Below are positions 27,718 to 36,098 of a DNA stretch of 64,000 nt, piece by piece. The stretch covers positions 124,001-188,000 of the forward strand of contig NZ_QOHI01000005.1 of NCBI RefSeq assembly GCF_003319095.1, given 5' to 3'. A model generated the notes under the pieces. The model did not search any database, was not told where the DNA came from, and was given only the letters and a program-made list of their open reading frames with translations. The number at the start of each line of letters is the position of its first letter. The first letter of the stretch is position 1. Source of the DNA: Blastococcus sp. TBT05-19. Its GTDB lineage: Bacteria > Actinomycetota > Actinomycetes > Mycobacteriales > Geodermatophilaceae. The position numbers and the translations under genes were made by a program.

Positions 27718-28925
27718 GCAGCCGTGGCCCACTCCTCGGCGAGGGCCACGCGCGCCTCCGTCGCCGTGACCCAGTCCGCCTGCTGCACCCGGAACGGCCC
27801 CGTGGCCAGCCCGACCAGCACGCCCGCCACCCGCGCCTCCAGCTCGCCGGCCGCCCAGCGCCCGGCGAGCAGCTCCTGCACCCGGGCGCGGTACCGGGCG
27901 ACCGGGCCCGGGTCGTCGACCAGCCGCTCGAGCAGGGCCAGGTGCCCCACGAGGGTCGCCCAGTCGTCGATCCGCGCCCCGGGGCCGGCGGTGTCGACGT
28001 CCAGCAGCCCGACCACGGCGCCCGCGTCCACGAGCAGCTGCGCCTCGTAGAAGTCGCCGTGCACCGCGACGACGGGGTGCCTCCCCGCGGCCGCGCCGAC
28101 CACCTCGACGAGCCGGTCCAGCCGGGGGGCCAGCGACGGGCAGACCGCGGCGGTCACCGACGCGTGGGTGCGCACCGAGGGCAGGGGGTCACCCGGGTGG
28201 CGCCGCGGTTCGGCGGCGCCCACCTGCGGCAGCGAGTCGAGCAGCGCCTCGAGGGCAACCGGGTCCGGCAGCTGCGCGGGGTCCCCGGCCAGGGCTGCCC
28301 GCATCGGGGTGCCGGGCAGGCCGGGCAGCACGACGACGCCGTCGTCGGTGGAGGCCAGCGCCGGGGGCACGGGGACGACCGACGCCAGCGCCTCGTGCCG
28401 GGTCACGAGCCGGGCCACCGCCGACGGCCGCACCACCTTGAGGAACCACCGGCCGGCGGGGGACCGCACCTCGACCACGGCGCGTCGCCCGGGCCGGTAG
28501 GCCCGCAGCCGCAGACGGGCGCTCGCGGCGTCGAGGCCGAGTGCTCCCAGCCGCTGGGCAGTGGCCGCCGCGGAGGTCGCCCAGGCCAGTGCGGGCAGTC
28601 CGGGGTCCAGCGGCCAGCGCCACAACCCGACGGTGACCGGGCCACCTGCTGCCTCGCCCTCGACGACGGTGGCCCCCGGCGGGATCGCGCTGCCCGTCGT
28701 CGCCGCGAGGTGCTCCCGCGTGGTGCGTCCGTCGGCCCAGTCGACCACGGCGGCGTGCCGCACGGTGGCCGCACCGCTCGGGCGCAGGTGCGCCGAGGTC
28801 GCGGTGAGGCTCCGCAGCCGTCCACCGAGCGGGTCGAGGACGGCGGTCCACAGCTCCACGGCGGGCTCCCCGAGGAGCACCTGCAACGACGGCGGCCACG
28901 ACGGCGGAGCGAGAGCGGAGTCCAC
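27693..28925 (-). CDS. APH-family phosphotransferase
   Basis: 410 aa with an aminoglycoside-phosphotransferase/choline-kinase-type fold. An ATP-lobe lysine is in RWFLKVVRP, the catalytic loop is VVAVHGDFYEAQLLVD, and the metal-binding Asp is in GLLDVDTAGPG. The N-terminal 150 residues are poorly conserved and may set specificity. The open frame extends to 28988; GTG 28925 is chosen because the GAGGGT hexamer and the three-box operator are then spaced exactly as at 24682. The substrate is unknown; a resistance role should not be assumed. Confidence 0.8.
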   Translation of the reverse strand: MDSALAPPSWPPSLQVLLGEPAVELWTAVLDPLGGRLRSLTATSAHLRPSGAATVRHAAVVDWADGRTTREHLAATTGSAIPPGATVVEGEAAGGPVTVGLWRWPLDPGLPALAWATSAAATAQRLGALGLDAASARLRLRAYRPGRRAVVEVRSPAGRWFLKVVRPSAVARLVTRHEALASVVPVPPALASTDDGVVVLPGLPGTPMRAALAGDPAQLPDPVALEALLDSLPQVGAAEPRRHPGDPLPSVRTHASVTAAVCPSLAPRLDRLVEVVGAAAGRHPVVAVHGDFYEAQLLVDAGAVVGLLDVDTAGPGARIDDWATLVGHLALLERLVDDPGPVARYRARVQELLAGRWAAGELEARVAGVLVGLATGPFRVQQADWVTATEARVALAEEWATAAMRPDSSA

Positions 28926-28931
28926 CCATCC

Positions 28932-28937
28932 ACCCTC
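28932..28937 (-). promoter_or_regulatory. Candidate -10 element for the phosphotransferase
   Basis: GAGGGT on the minus strand ends 6 nt before GTG 28925 and lies 20 bp after the last operator box at 28958. The hexamer itself is weak, as expected for an activator-dependent promoter. Confidence 0.35.
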
Positions 28938-28957
28938 GCTGGCCGCGGTGAACGCCC

Positions 28958-28986
28958 GATGAGACGCCGATGAGCGCGCTCTCACC
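28958..28986 (-). promoter_or_regulatory. Predicted response-regulator operator, site 3
   Basis: Reading the minus strand: GGTGAG (28986-28981), CTCATC (28974-28969), CTCATC (28963-28958), with N6 and N5 spacers. This is the same order, orientation and distance to the -10 as site 1 at 24620. It overlaps the stop codon of the nitroreductase gene. Confidence 0.55.
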
Positions 28987-29581
28987 ACGAGCCGCGGTGC
29001 ACGACCTCCTCGACACCGCGCCGGCCGCGCCTGAGCGAGGGGGACCGGCGGTCGTCGGCGCCCGGGTAGCCGACCGAGACGCAGCCGACCGGGCGGTACT
29101 CCGCGGGCACGCCGAACGCCTGCCGGAAGGGCTCGACCCGCTCCGCGGGCACCCCGAAGAAGCAGGCGCCCAGCCCCTCGTCGACCGCGGTGAGCAGCAT
29201 CAGCAGCGACGCCATGCCGGCGTCGACGTCCCAGTAGGGCACCGGCCAGCGGGCCTCGTCGCGGTCGGTCCAGCCCTTGTCCGGCTGGGCGTAGCGGTCG
29301 AGGTAGGCCTGCTTGTTCGACAGCGGCACGACCAGCAGCGGCGCCCGGCGCATGCGGGTCAGCCAGCCGTCGGGTGCGCCGCTACCGGTCGTGGCGGCCC
29401 AGAACCGGTCGCGCTCCTCGGGGCTCTCCAGGACGAGGAACGCCCAGCCCTGGCTGAACCCGGCCGAAGGGGCCCGGATCGCGTGCTCGAGCAGCCGCTC
29501 GCGCACCTCGGCCGGGACCGGGCGGTCGGGGTCGTAGTCGCGCACCATGCGGCGACGGCGGACGACGTCGGCGAACTCCAC
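28982..29581 (-). CDS. Nitroreductase-family flavoprotein
   Basis: 199 aa. It has the FMN-dependent nitroreductase fold: VRRRRMVRDYDPDRPVP at the N-terminus contacts FMN phosphate, APSAGFSQGWAFLVL is the second motif, and GLGACFFGVPAE the third. It probably reduces an unknown quinone or nitro-type substrate with NAD(P)H; F420-type use is not indicated. The start is GTG 29581 with a CAGGCT element 6 nt upstream. It reads toward the phosphotransferase and its stop lies inside that gene's operator. Confidence 0.85.
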   Translation of the reverse strand: MEFADVVRRRRMVRDYDPDRPVPAEVRERLLEHAIRAPSAGFSQGWAFLVLESPEERDRFWAATTGSGAPDGWLTRMRRAPLLVVPLSNKQAYLDRYAQPDKGWTDRDEARWPVPYWDVDAGMASLLMLLTAVDEGLGACFFGVPAERVEPFRQAFGVPAEYRPVGCVSVGYPGADDRRSPSLRRGRRGVEEVVHRGSW

Positions 29582-29587
29582 GCGGTC

Positions 29588-29593
29588 AGCCTG
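29588..29593 (-). promoter_or_regulatory. Leaderless-type -10 element for the nitroreductase
   Basis: CAGGCT on the minus strand ends 6 nt before GTG 29581. Confidence 0.4.
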
Positions 29594-29610
29594 TCACCCG
29601 CGCCGTCGGG

Positions 29611-30159
29611 TCAGCCGGCCCGCCCGAGCCGGGCCAGCGCGCGGACCTCCCGGCCGGCGCCCTCGGGCACGTCGGGGGCCGGCCGGCAGATGCCGTCCAT
29701 GTAGAGCGCCTCGCCGAAGCTGTCCGCGCCGGCCTCGATGCGGTCGAGCTCGTCGGCGGTCAGCCCCGCGTCGGCTCCCACCGCGCGGGCGACGTCCCAC
29801 CGGTGCACGACCATGTCCCACACGTAGAACTGCTCGAAGGCCGCGCCCACCGTCGTCGGCCCGAAGAAGCCGTCGAACTGCCGGGCCGGCGCGGCGTCGT
29901 CGGCCAGCGCCGCGGCCACCCGGCGGGCGTGCTCCCGCCAGGCGGCGGCGGGGTCCGCGGCGACGTCGGGGGCCTCGCCCAGGTCCACCCCGTGGGTGGT
30001 GAGGAAGTCCCGCTGGGTGCTGATCAGGTGGCCGACGACGTCCGCCGCGGACCAGACCTCGCAGGGGGAGGGCCGGGACCAGCCGGCCCGGGGGACGGCG
30101 TCCAGGATCTCGGTGAGCGGGCGGTCGGCTGCGGCGAACTGCGTGGCTGTCCGGGTCAT
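29611..30159 (-). CDS. TIGR03086-type DinB-like metal-binding protein
   Basis: 182 aa four-helix protein of the maleylpyruvate-isomerase/DinB superfamily. The metal-binding histidines appear in VVGHLISTQ and [12 protein letters not shown], and the N-terminal [13 protein letters not shown] matches the mycothiol-dependent isomerase domain. Members use or modify mycothiol, the actinobacterial low-molecular-weight thiol; the reaction here is unknown. ATG 30159 has TAGCTT 7 nt upstream. It is divergent from the AraC regulator with only 38 bp between starts. Confidence 0.82.
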   Translation of the reverse strand: MTRTATQFAAADRPLTEILDAVPRAGWSRPSPCEVWSAADVVGHLISTQRDFLTTHGVDLGEAPDVAADPAAAWREHARRVAAALADDAAPARQFDGFFGPTTVGAAFEQFYVWDMVVHRWDVARAVGADAGLTADELDRIEAGADSFGEALYMDGICRPAPDVPEGAGREVRALARLGRAG

Positions 30160-30166
30160 GCGGGAG

Positions 30167-30172
30167 AAGCTA
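30167..30172 (-). promoter_or_regulatory. Leaderless-type -10 element for the TIGR03086 gene
   Basis: TAGCTT on the minus strand ends 7 nt before ATG 30159. It lies within the 38-bp space shared with the divergent AraC gene. Confidence 0.5.
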
Positions 30173-30197
30173 GGGACGTGCGGCAGGCTCGGTCTTG

Positions 30198-31037
30198 ATG
30201 AAACCCGACAGCCCCCAGCGGATGGACCCCGTCGAGCGGGCCCACCTCAAGGATCCCGGCGACGCCTCGCACGTCATGTACCGGTATCCGGCCGCGCCGG
30301 AGTTCGACGGCCTGCTGCAGCGCTTCTGGATCCCGGTGTGGTCGGTGCCGCCGGGTCAGGAGGCGCCGCAGCGGGTCCTGCAGTACCCGGTCTCGCTCGT
30401 CGTCGTCGCGCCGGACTACGCCCGGTTCTACGGCGTCGTGCCCGGGCTGTCGACGACGACGCTGAGCGGGGACGGCTGGGCGGTCGGGGTGATGTGCGCG
30501 CCGGCGGCCGGGGCGCTGGTCGCCGGCGGCCCGATGAGCGCCTTCACCGACCGGTTCGTGGACGTGGCCGACGTCCTCGGGGAGGCGGGGGACCGGCTGA
30601 CCGCGCGGGTGCGCGCCGCGATGGCGCCCGATCCGCACGCAGCGGAGGCGCACGCGTCCGCCATGACGGCGATGGAGGACGCGCTGCGGCCGTTCCTGCC
30701 GGTCGACGACGACGGGCGGCTGGTCAACGAGGTCGTCGCGTTCGTGGAGGGCGACCGCGAGGTGACCCGCGTGGCCCAGGTGTGCGAGCGCTTCGGCCTG
30801 TCCGAGCGGGCGCTGCAGCGGCTGGTGCACCGCCGGCTCGGGCTGACGCCGAAGTGGCTGATCCAGCGGCGCCGGCTGCAGGAGGCGGCCGAGCGGCTGC
30901 GGACCGGGCCGGAGGGGCTCGGCGAGGTCGCGGCGGTGCTGGGCTACGCCGACCAGGCGCACTTCACCCGCGACTTCGCGCGGGTCACGGCCATGACGCC
31001 GGGGGAGTTCGCCGGCCGTCAGCGCCGGAAGACGTAG
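30198..31037 (+). CDS. AraC-family transcriptional regulator
   Basis: 279 aa. The N-terminal region resembles the DUF6597-like ligand domain of stand-alone AraC regulators ([19 protein letters not shown]). The C-terminus has the two AraC helix-turn-helix units: [20 protein letters not shown] and [23 protein letters not shown] 30198 follows an in-frame TTG and is preferred. It may control the divergent TIGR03086 gene from the shared 38-bp region. Its 3' end overlaps the convergent lipase gene by 19 bp. Confidence 0.87.
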   Translation: MKPDSPQRMDPVERAHLKDPGDASHVMYRYPAAPEFDGLLQRFWIPVWSVPPGQEAPQRVLQYPVSLVVVAPDYARFYGVVPGLSTTTLSGDGWAVGVMCAPAAGALVAGGPMSAFTDRFVDVADVLGEAGDRLTARVRAAMAPDPHAAEAHASAMTAMEDALRPFLPVDDDGRLVNEVVAFVEGDREVTRVAQVCERFGLSERALQRLVHRRLGLTPKWLIQRRRLQEAAERLRTGPEGLGEVAAVLGYADQAHFTRDFARVTAMTPGEFAGRQRRKT

Positions 31038-32047
31038 GGCCTCAGCGGCGGCTCGGCCGGCTGGTCGGGCGCGTTGCCCTCCGGGTTGCCGGCGTAGGCG
31101 ACCATCGCCGCGAAGTCCTGCAGCCCCGTCGCCGGGTCCACGCCCGGCTGGAACGGCTGCGCGCACACGAGCGGGTCGATGCGCGACCGGTCCGCCGGAC
31201 CCTCGTGGTCCAGCGCGTCGACCACGAGCGCGTAGCCCACGGCGTCCGAGCTGCCGATCTGGAAGTGGTCGGCCACGTGCCCGGGGCAGACCTCCTGCAG
31301 CGCGATGTTCGCGATCCGGCCGTTCCCGGTGCGCAGCGGCGAGCTGGCCGCCGGGCCCGCGTTGGGCACGACCACCTCGTCGGTGCTCGTGTAGGCGACC
31401 GTGTAGTCGATGCCGGCGAACGTCTCGGCGCCGCTGTTGAGCGCCCGCATGAACTGCGACCGCGAGGCCTGCTGGTGGAACGAGGGGTTGCAGGGCCGCT
31501 GGCAGGCGAGGTCGGCGGCCACGGTGCCGTGGTTGGAGGGGCTCAGGCCGATGAGGTCGTCGACGAGCTCGCGGGTGTCGGGCCAGAAGCGCAGCGCCCA
31601 GCGCGGCACCATCCCGCCCTGGCTGAACCCGACGACGTCGACGTCGCGGTGCGCGGCCCTGCTCATCGTGCGCAGCGCGTGGACGACGTACTCGCCGGCC
31701 ACCTGGACGTCGCCGGTGGCGTCCTGCGGGAGCGTGACGGTGCACCAGCGGCGGCCGTCCTGGTCGAAGGCCCGCAGGTAGTTCCAGTCGAAGTTCACCT
31801 CGGGCGTGAGCGTCGTGCCCGGGACGAGAAGCACCGGGTCCGCGGCCGGCTCCCTCAGCGAGCCGTTGCAGCGCAGCGCCGCGTCGAGCTGCGCCGTCGG
31901 CACGCTCAGCCGGGGACCGCGCTGGTCCAGCGGCGCGAACTCGCCGGTGCCCGGCGCGGAGTGCGGGGTGGCGGAGGCGGAGCCCACGCCGGCGGCGAGG
32001 AGCGCTGCGACCAGCAGGACGAGCAGGCGGAACCGGGGCAGGCGCAC
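31019..32047 (-). CDS. Secreted lipase/esterase, CALB-like alpha/beta hydrolase
   Basis: 342 aa. The signal peptide (residues about 1-26, ending GSASA) is followed by a lipase domain resembling Candida antarctica lipase B. The nucleophile serine is in [11 protein letters not shown], the probable catalytic Asp in [11 protein letters not shown] and His in PGHVADHFQ. Cysteines in [26 protein letters not shown] and VCAQPF suggest disulfides. GTG 32047 follows GAGGAGG by about 8 nt. The substrate is likely an ester of medium or long acyl chains; unproven. Confidence 0.85.
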   Translation of the reverse strand: MRLPRFRLLVLLVAALLAAGVGSASATPHSAPGTGEFAPLDQRGPRLSVPTAQLDAALRCNGSLREPAADPVLLVPGTTLTPEVNFDWNYLRAFDQDGRRWCTVTLPQDATGDVQVAGEYVVHALRTMSRAAHRDVDVVGFSQGGMVPRWALRFWPDTRELVDDLIGLSPSNHGTVAADLACQRPCNPSFHQQASRSQFMRALNSGAETFAGIDYTVAYTSTDEVVVPNAGPAASSPLRTGNGRIANIALQEVCPGHVADHFQIGSSDAVGYALVVDALDHEGPADRSRIDPLVCAQPFQPGVDPATGLQDFAAMVAYAGNPEGNAPDQPAEPPLRPYVFRR

Positions 32048-32125
32048 GAGCGTCCCTCCTCACCGGGCGCGCACCGGCGCGCACCCGACCGGGACAACGA
32101 GACGGCGGCGGTCAGGTTGCGCCGG

Positions 32126-32941
32126 TCAGCGGGGAGCGAGCCCGGTGACGGCCCGGACCAGCTCCGGCCCGTCCAGGAGCACGAGGTCGTTGTGCCCGGC
32201 GTCCGGCACCTCGACGAGGGCGTGCAGCCGCCCGGCGGCCGCGGCGACCCGGCGGCTCTGCTCCGGCGGCACGATGGTGTCGGCGGTGCCGAGCAGCACC
32301 GTCGTCGGCACCTGCACGCGGGCGACCTGCTCGGCGACGGGGAAGCGGTCGCGCAGCAGCAGCCCCACCGGCAGGAACGGGTAGTGCTCCGCACCCACGG
32401 CCGCGAGGTCGACGAACGGCGAGCGCAGCACCAGCCCCGCGGGCGGGTGCTCGAGGGCCAGCTCGGTGACGACGGCGCAGCCGAGGCTCTCGCCGAGGTA
32501 GACCAGCCGCTCCTGCGGCACGGCGGCCTCGGTGACCAGCCAGTCCCGCGCCGCTCGCACGTCGAGCGCCAGCCCGTCGGCGTCGGGACTCCCGGGGTTG
32601 CCTCCGTAGCCGCGGTAGTCGAAGAGCAGGACGGCGAGCCCCTCCGCGGCCAGCGCGCGGGCCAGCGGCACGCGGTGCTCGCGGTTGCCGCCGTTGCCCG
32701 CCGCGAACAGGACGGCCGGCGCGTCGGCGTCGGGACCGGGGAAGAACCAGGCGCCCAGCCGCAGCCCGTCGGAGGTGGTCAGCTCGACGTCGCGGCCGCC
32801 GGGGAGGACGTCGGCGGCCGAGGGGACCGGCCCGCCTGCGGGGAGGTAGATCAACCGGCGCTGGAGCGCCCACAGCAGGCCCACCAGCACAGCACACACG
32901 AGGGCGAGCGCGAGCGCCGTCCGGAGCAGCCGCCGCAGCAC
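32126..32941 (-). CDS. Membrane-anchored alpha/beta hydrolase (BEM46-like)
   Basis: 271 aa. A single N-terminal helix (residues about 8-26) precedes a serine hydrolase domain. The oxyanion loop is [11 protein letters not shown], the nucleophile LGESLGCAV, Asp in [10 protein letters not shown] and His in DAGHNDL. This is the layout of BEM46/YqkD-type hydrolases. GTG 32941 is used; ATG 32949 is out of frame. It is divergent from priA with only 30 bp between the start codons, both with leaderless-type -10 elements. Substrate is unknown. Confidence 0.82.
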   Translation of the reverse strand: MLRRLLRTALALALVCAVLVGLLWALQRRLIYLPAGGPVPSAADVLPGGRDVELTTSDGLRLGAWFFPGPDADAPAVLFAAGNGGNREHRVPLARALAAEGLAVLLFDYRGYGGNPGSPDADGLALDVRAARDWLVTEAAVPQERLVYLGESLGCAVVTELALEHPPAGLVLRSPFVDLAAVGAEHYPFLPVGLLLRDRFPVAEQVARVQVPTTVLLGTADTIVPPEQSRRVAAAAGRLHALVEVPDAGHNDLVLLDGPELVRAVTGLAPR

Positions 32942-32947
32942 CCCGAC

Positions 32948-32953
32948 ATCGTG
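32948..32953 (-). promoter_or_regulatory. Candidate leaderless -10 element for the hydrolase
   Basis: CACGAT on the minus strand ends 6 nt before GTG 32941. It sits 5 bp from the priA -10 element on the other strand. Confidence 0.3.
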
Positions 32954-32958
32954 CTCCC

Positions 32959-32964
32959 TACGCT
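32959..32964 (+). promoter_or_regulatory. Leaderless-type -10 element for priA
   Basis: TACGCT ends 7 nt before GTG 32972. Confidence 0.5.
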
Positions 32965-32971
32965 GGTCGTC

Positions 32972-33703
32972 GTGCCGAAGCTGCAGCTGCTCCCCGCCGT
33001 CGACGTCGCCGACGGCCAGGCCGTCCGTCTCGTGCAGGGGGAGGCCGGGAGCGAGACCTCCTACGGCGACCCCCTCGAGGCCGCTCTGCAGTGGCAGCGC
33101 GACGGCGCCGAGTGGGTGCACCTGGTCGACCTCGACGCAGCGTTCGGCCGAGGCAGCAACCGCGAGCTGCTGGCCCGGGTCGTGGGTGAGCTGGACGTCG
33201 ACGTCGAGCTCTCCGGCGGCATCCGGGACGACGCCTCGCTGGAGGCGGCCCTCGCCACCGGCTGCCGCCGGGTGAACCTGGGCACCGCCGCGCTGGAGTC
33301 GCCCGACTGGTGCGCCCGCGCCATCGCCGAGCACGGCGACCGGATCGCCGTCGGCCTCGACGTGCGCGGCACCCGGCTGGCCGCCCGGGGCTGGACCCAG
33401 GAGGGCGGCGAGCTCTACGAGACCCTCGCCCGCCTGGACGCCGAGGGCTGCGCCCGCTACGTCGTCACCGACATCACCAAGGACGGCACCCTCAAGGGCC
33501 CGAACCTGGAGCTGCTGCGGGAGGTCTGCGCCGCCACGCCGCGCCCGGTGATCGCCTCGGGCGGGGTCAGCTCGCTCGAGGACATCCGCGCCCTGGCCGG
33601 GCTGACCGCGATCGGCGTCGAGGGCTCGATCGTCGGCAAGGCCCTGTACGCCGGTGCCTTCACCCTGCCGGAGGCGCTGCGGGTGACCGAGGAGCTCGCG
33701 TGA
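32972..33703 (+). CDS. priA: Phosphoribosyl isomerase A (dual HisA/TrpF)
   Basis: 243 aa (beta-alpha)8 barrel. The two catalytic aspartates are in [14 protein letters not shown] and [15 protein letters not shown]. It isomerises ProFAR in histidine synthesis and, in actinobacteria lacking trpF, also PRA in tryptophan synthesis. No trpF is seen near trpE or trpC here, which supports the dual role. GTG 32972 is set by the TACGCT element 7 nt upstream. It overlaps ridA by 4 bp and forms priA-ridA-hisF. Confidence 0.95.
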   Translation: MPKLQLLPAVDVADGQAVRLVQGEAGSETSYGDPLEAALQWQRDGAEWVHLVDLDAAFGRGSNRELLARVVGELDVDVELSGGIRDDASLEAALATGCRRVNLGTAALESPDWCARAIAEHGDRIAVGLDVRGTRLAARGWTQEGGELYETLARLDAEGCARYVVTDITKDGTLKGPNLELLREVCAATPRPVIASGGVSSLEDIRALAGLTAIGVEGSIVGKALYAGAFTLPEALRVTEELA

Positions 33704-34092
33704 GCGTGATCCGCCTGGGCTCCGGCAGCCCGTGGGAGGCGGTCGTCGGGTACAGCCGGGTGGTCGTCCGCGGCGACACCGCGTGGGTGAGCGGCACGAC
33801 GTCGCTGGTCGACGGCGAGGTCGCCCACCCCGGGGACCCGGCCGCGCAGACCCGCCAGGCGCTGGCGAACGTCGAGCACGCCCTCGAGCGCGCCGGGTTC
33901 ACGCTGAACGACGTCGTGCGCACGCGGATCTACGTCACCGACATCGCGCGCTGGGAGGACGTGGGCCGGGCGCACGGCGAGGTGTTCGGCGACATCCGCC
34001 CCGCGACCACGATGGTGCAGGTGGCCGCGCTGATCGACTCCGCGATGCTGGTGGAGATCGAGGCCGACGCGGTGCGGGCGGCCGGGGCATGA
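33700..34092 (+). CDS. RidA-family enamine/imine deaminase
   Basis: 130 aa trimer-forming YjgF/YER057c/UK114 protein. The carboxylate-binding Arg ([10 protein letters not shown]) and active-site Glu region ([10 protein letters not shown]) are present, so it is likely an active imine deaminase of the RidA side of the family. It overlaps priA (GTGA) and hisF (ATGA), and is therefore translated in step with them. In Mycobacterium the gene impA sits at this spot. It may clear reactive enamines or imines made by PLP enzymes; the link with histidine or tryptophan flux is inference. Confidence 0.9.
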   Translation: MSVIRLGSGSPWEAVVGYSRVVVRGDTAWVSGTTSLVDGEVAHPGDPAAQTRQALANVEHALERAGFTLNDVVRTRIYVTDIARWEDVGRAHGEVFGDIRPATTMVQVAALIDSAMLVEIEADAVRAAGA

Positions 34093-34883
34093 GCCTCGCC
34101 GTGCGCGTCATCCCGTGCCTCGACGTCGACAACGGGCGCGTGGTGAAGGGCGTCAACTTCGTCGACCTGCGCGACGCCGGCGACCCGGTCGAGATGGCCC
34201 GGGTCTACGACGCCGAGGGCGCCGACGAGCTCACCTTCCTCGACATCACCGCCAGCTCCGGCGACCGCGAGACCACCTACGACGTCGTCCGCCGGACCGC
34301 GGAGAGCGTGTTCATCCCGCTCACCGTGGGCGGGGGCGTGCGCAGCGCCGACGACGTGGACAAGCTGCTGCGCGCCGGCGCCGACAAGGTCGCGGTGAAC
34401 ACCGCCGCCGTCGCCCGGCCGGAGCTCATCGCCGAGATCGCGCACCGCTTCGGCAACCAGGTGCTCGTGCTCTCGCTGGACGCCCGGCGCACCCGCGACG
34501 GCGCCGTCACCGACTCGGGCTTCGAGATCACCACCCACGGCGGACGGCGGGGCACCGGGCGCGACGCCGTCGAGTGGTGCGTGCAGGCCGCGGAGCTCGG
34601 GGTCGGCGAGATCCTGCTCAACTCCATGGACGCCGACGGCACCCGCACCGGCTTCGACACCGACCTGGTCCGGCTCGTGCGCCGGGAGGTCGCCGTGCCG
34701 CTGATCGCCAGCGGGGGAGCGGGCGCGGTCGAGCACTTCCCGCCCGCCGTGGAGGCCGGCGCCGACGCGGTGCTGGCCGCGAGCGTCTTCCACTTCGGCC
34801 AGCTGCGGGTCGGCGACGTCAAGGCCGGCCTCGCGGCGGCCGGCGTCCCGGTCCGCCGGGAGGCCGACACCCCGCTCAGCTGA
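34089..34883 (+). CDS. hisF: Imidazole glycerol phosphate synthase, cyclase subunit
   Basis: 264 aa (beta-alpha)8 barrel. The catalytic aspartates lie in [15 protein letters not shown] and VLSLDARR. It uses ammonia from HisH to form imidazole glycerol phosphate and AICAR. The ATG overlaps the ridA stop. Its last 8 bases overlap the convergent membrane-protein gene. hisI, normally next, lies 11.6 kb further on. Confidence 0.97.
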   Translation: MSLAVRVIPCLDVDNGRVVKGVNFVDLRDAGDPVEMARVYDAEGADELTFLDITASSGDRETTYDVVRRTAESVFIPLTVGGGVRSADDVDKLLRAGADKVAVNTAAVARPELIAEIAHRFGNQVLVLSLDARRTRDGAVTDSGFEITTHGGRRGTGRDAVEWCVQAAELGVGEILLNSMDADGTRTGFDTDLVRLVRREVAVPLIASGGAGAVEHFPPAVEAGADAVLAASVFHFGQLRVGDVKAGLAAAGVPVRREADTPLS

Positions 34884-35358
34884 CGGGGCGCCTCAGGGTC
34901 GGCCAGATCCGGACGAGCGCGACGCTGGTCAGGATGACGAACAGCGACATGGCCGCCTGGACCCAGGTCCACCAGCCGGTCGGGCCGTGGCCGGCGAGCG
35001 GGCACACCATCGTCATCACCGCCATCATGACGCCGGCCGCGATGCCGTGGTGCGGTGCGCGCGGGCTGCCGCGCCACAGGGTCGCCACCGCCCCGACGAT
35101 CGTCGCGAGCGTGGCCAGGTCGATGGGCAGCTGCCACAGCGGGTAGTGCACGTCGCCCACCGGCATCGGCTCCACCATCGGGCAGGTCAGCCAGGCGACG
35201 GCGAAGACCACGGCGAGCACCTTGCCGGCGGTCCCCGACGGGCGCCGCCGCGGCGGGGCGGTCCACTGCGGTGCGACGGACGACCGGGTCGCCGCGGGGA
35301 CCCGCTGGGCGGCGGGAGCGGTGGAGCCGGCGGGGGACCGGTGGTCGGCGACGTACAT
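34876..35358 (-). CDS. Four-helix membrane protein of unknown function
   Basis: 160 aa. A polar, Pro/Ala-rich N-terminal 45 residues are followed by four hydrophobic helices (about residues 46-62, 74-92, 103-119, 130-150). Histidines in VHYPLW, PHHGIAA and GHGPTGWW near the membrane could bind metal, but no known motif is seen. ATG 35358 has TACCGT 6 nt upstream. It is convergent with hisF with an 8-bp overlap. No family recognised. Confidence 0.6.
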   Translation of the reverse strand: MYVADHRSPAGSTAPAAQRVPAATRSSVAPQWTAPPRRRPSGTAGKVLAVVFAVAWLTCPMVEPMPVGDVHYPLWQLPIDLATLATIVGAVATLWRGSPRAPHHGIAAGVMMAVMTMVCPLAGHGPTGWWTWVQAAMSLFVILTSVALVRIWPTLRRPVS

Positions 35359-35364
35359 GGGCGC

Positions 35365-35370
35365 ACGGTA
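35365..35370 (-). promoter_or_regulatory. Leaderless-type -10 element for the four-helix protein
   Basis: TACCGT on the minus strand ends 6 nt before ATG 35358. Confidence 0.45.
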
Positions 35371-35423
35371 GCGCCGCGGGCCCGGCCCGACGAGCACTTT
35401 CCGGGTGCCGCCCCGCGGCGCGG

Positions 35424-36035
35424 TCAGCTGACGGCGACCCGGGCGACGTCGCGGCGGCCGGAGACCCACAGCATCAGCTCCAGCGGCTCGCCGGTCACCG
35501 TGCGCCCGCCGTCCCCCAGCCGCTTCTCGACCCCGGGGGCGTCGCTGCGGCGCAGCACGAGCCCGCGGCGGCCGGCGGCGCGGCGGGCGTGCAGACCCAG
35601 CCCCGACCACAGCTGGTCCTGCTCCTCCCGCGGGAGCAGCCGCGGCTCCCATCCCGGCTGGGCACGCCGGACGTCCTCGTGGTGGATGGCGAACTCGGCC
35701 ACGTTGAAGACCTTCGCCGCGGCTGGCAGGGCCATCGGCGACCACGCCGGCGGCCCGGTGCGCACCTGCTGGACCACCTCGGCGTAGGAGGTCCGGGTGC
35801 GCAGCCGTTCCTCCAGCCGGTGCGACCACCAGGCCAGGCGCTCGCCGCCGGGGAGCATCTCCAGCCCGTAGCCGGGCAGTGCGTCCGGCCGCCGGTCGCG
35901 GACGACGAGGTGGGCGGCGAGGTGGGCGGTGGTCCACCCCTCGCAGCAGGTGCGGGCGTCGGGGCCGACCTCGTCCAGCAGGTCGGCGAGGGCGGCTCGT
36001 TCGCGGACGGCCAGCGGCGGCGTGGACGACGTCAC
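35424..36035 (-). CDS. TIGR03085-type DinB-like metal-binding protein
   Basis: 203 aa, second mycothiol-isomerase-like protein of the window. CCEGWTTAHLAAHLVVRDRR and FAIHHEDVRRAQPGW carry the conserved metal-binding histidines and the HHEDVRRA motif of TIGR03085. The C-terminal beta region ends ELMLWVSGRRDVARV. The open frame runs to 36077, but GTG 36035 fits a TAGCTT element 7 nt upstream. A thiol-dependent reaction is likely; the substrate is unknown. Confidence 0.83.
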   Translation of the reverse strand: MTSSTPPLAVRERAALADLLDEVGPDARTCCEGWTTAHLAAHLVVRDRRPDALPGYGLEMLPGGERLAWWSHRLEERLRTRTSYAEVVQQVRTGPPAWSPMALPAAAKVFNVAEFAIHHEDVRRAQPGWEPRLLPREEQDQLWSGLGLHARRAAGRRGLVLRRSDAPGVEKRLGDGGRTVTGEPLELMLWVSGRRDVARVAVS

Positions 36036-36042
36036 GCCGGCG

Positions 36043-36048
36043 AAGCTA
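36043..36048 (-). promoter_or_regulatory. Leaderless-type -10 element for the TIGR03085 gene
   Basis: TAGCTT on the minus strand ends 7 nt before GTG 36035. Confidence 0.5.
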
Positions 36049-36098
36049 CCCGCGGGCGCGTCCGCCCGCCGGACCACCCCAGCGGTGCGGGGGGCACC

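Noticed and set aside
27693-28925. Phosphotransferase as an antibiotic-resistance gene
   Set aside because: The APH fold is shared by many kinases; no residues specific for aminoglycoside or macrolide enzymes could be identified, and the context is a signalling locus.
30195-30197. TTG at 30195 as the start of the AraC regulator
   Set aside because: An ATG follows immediately in frame and is the more likely start; the extra residue changes nothing else.
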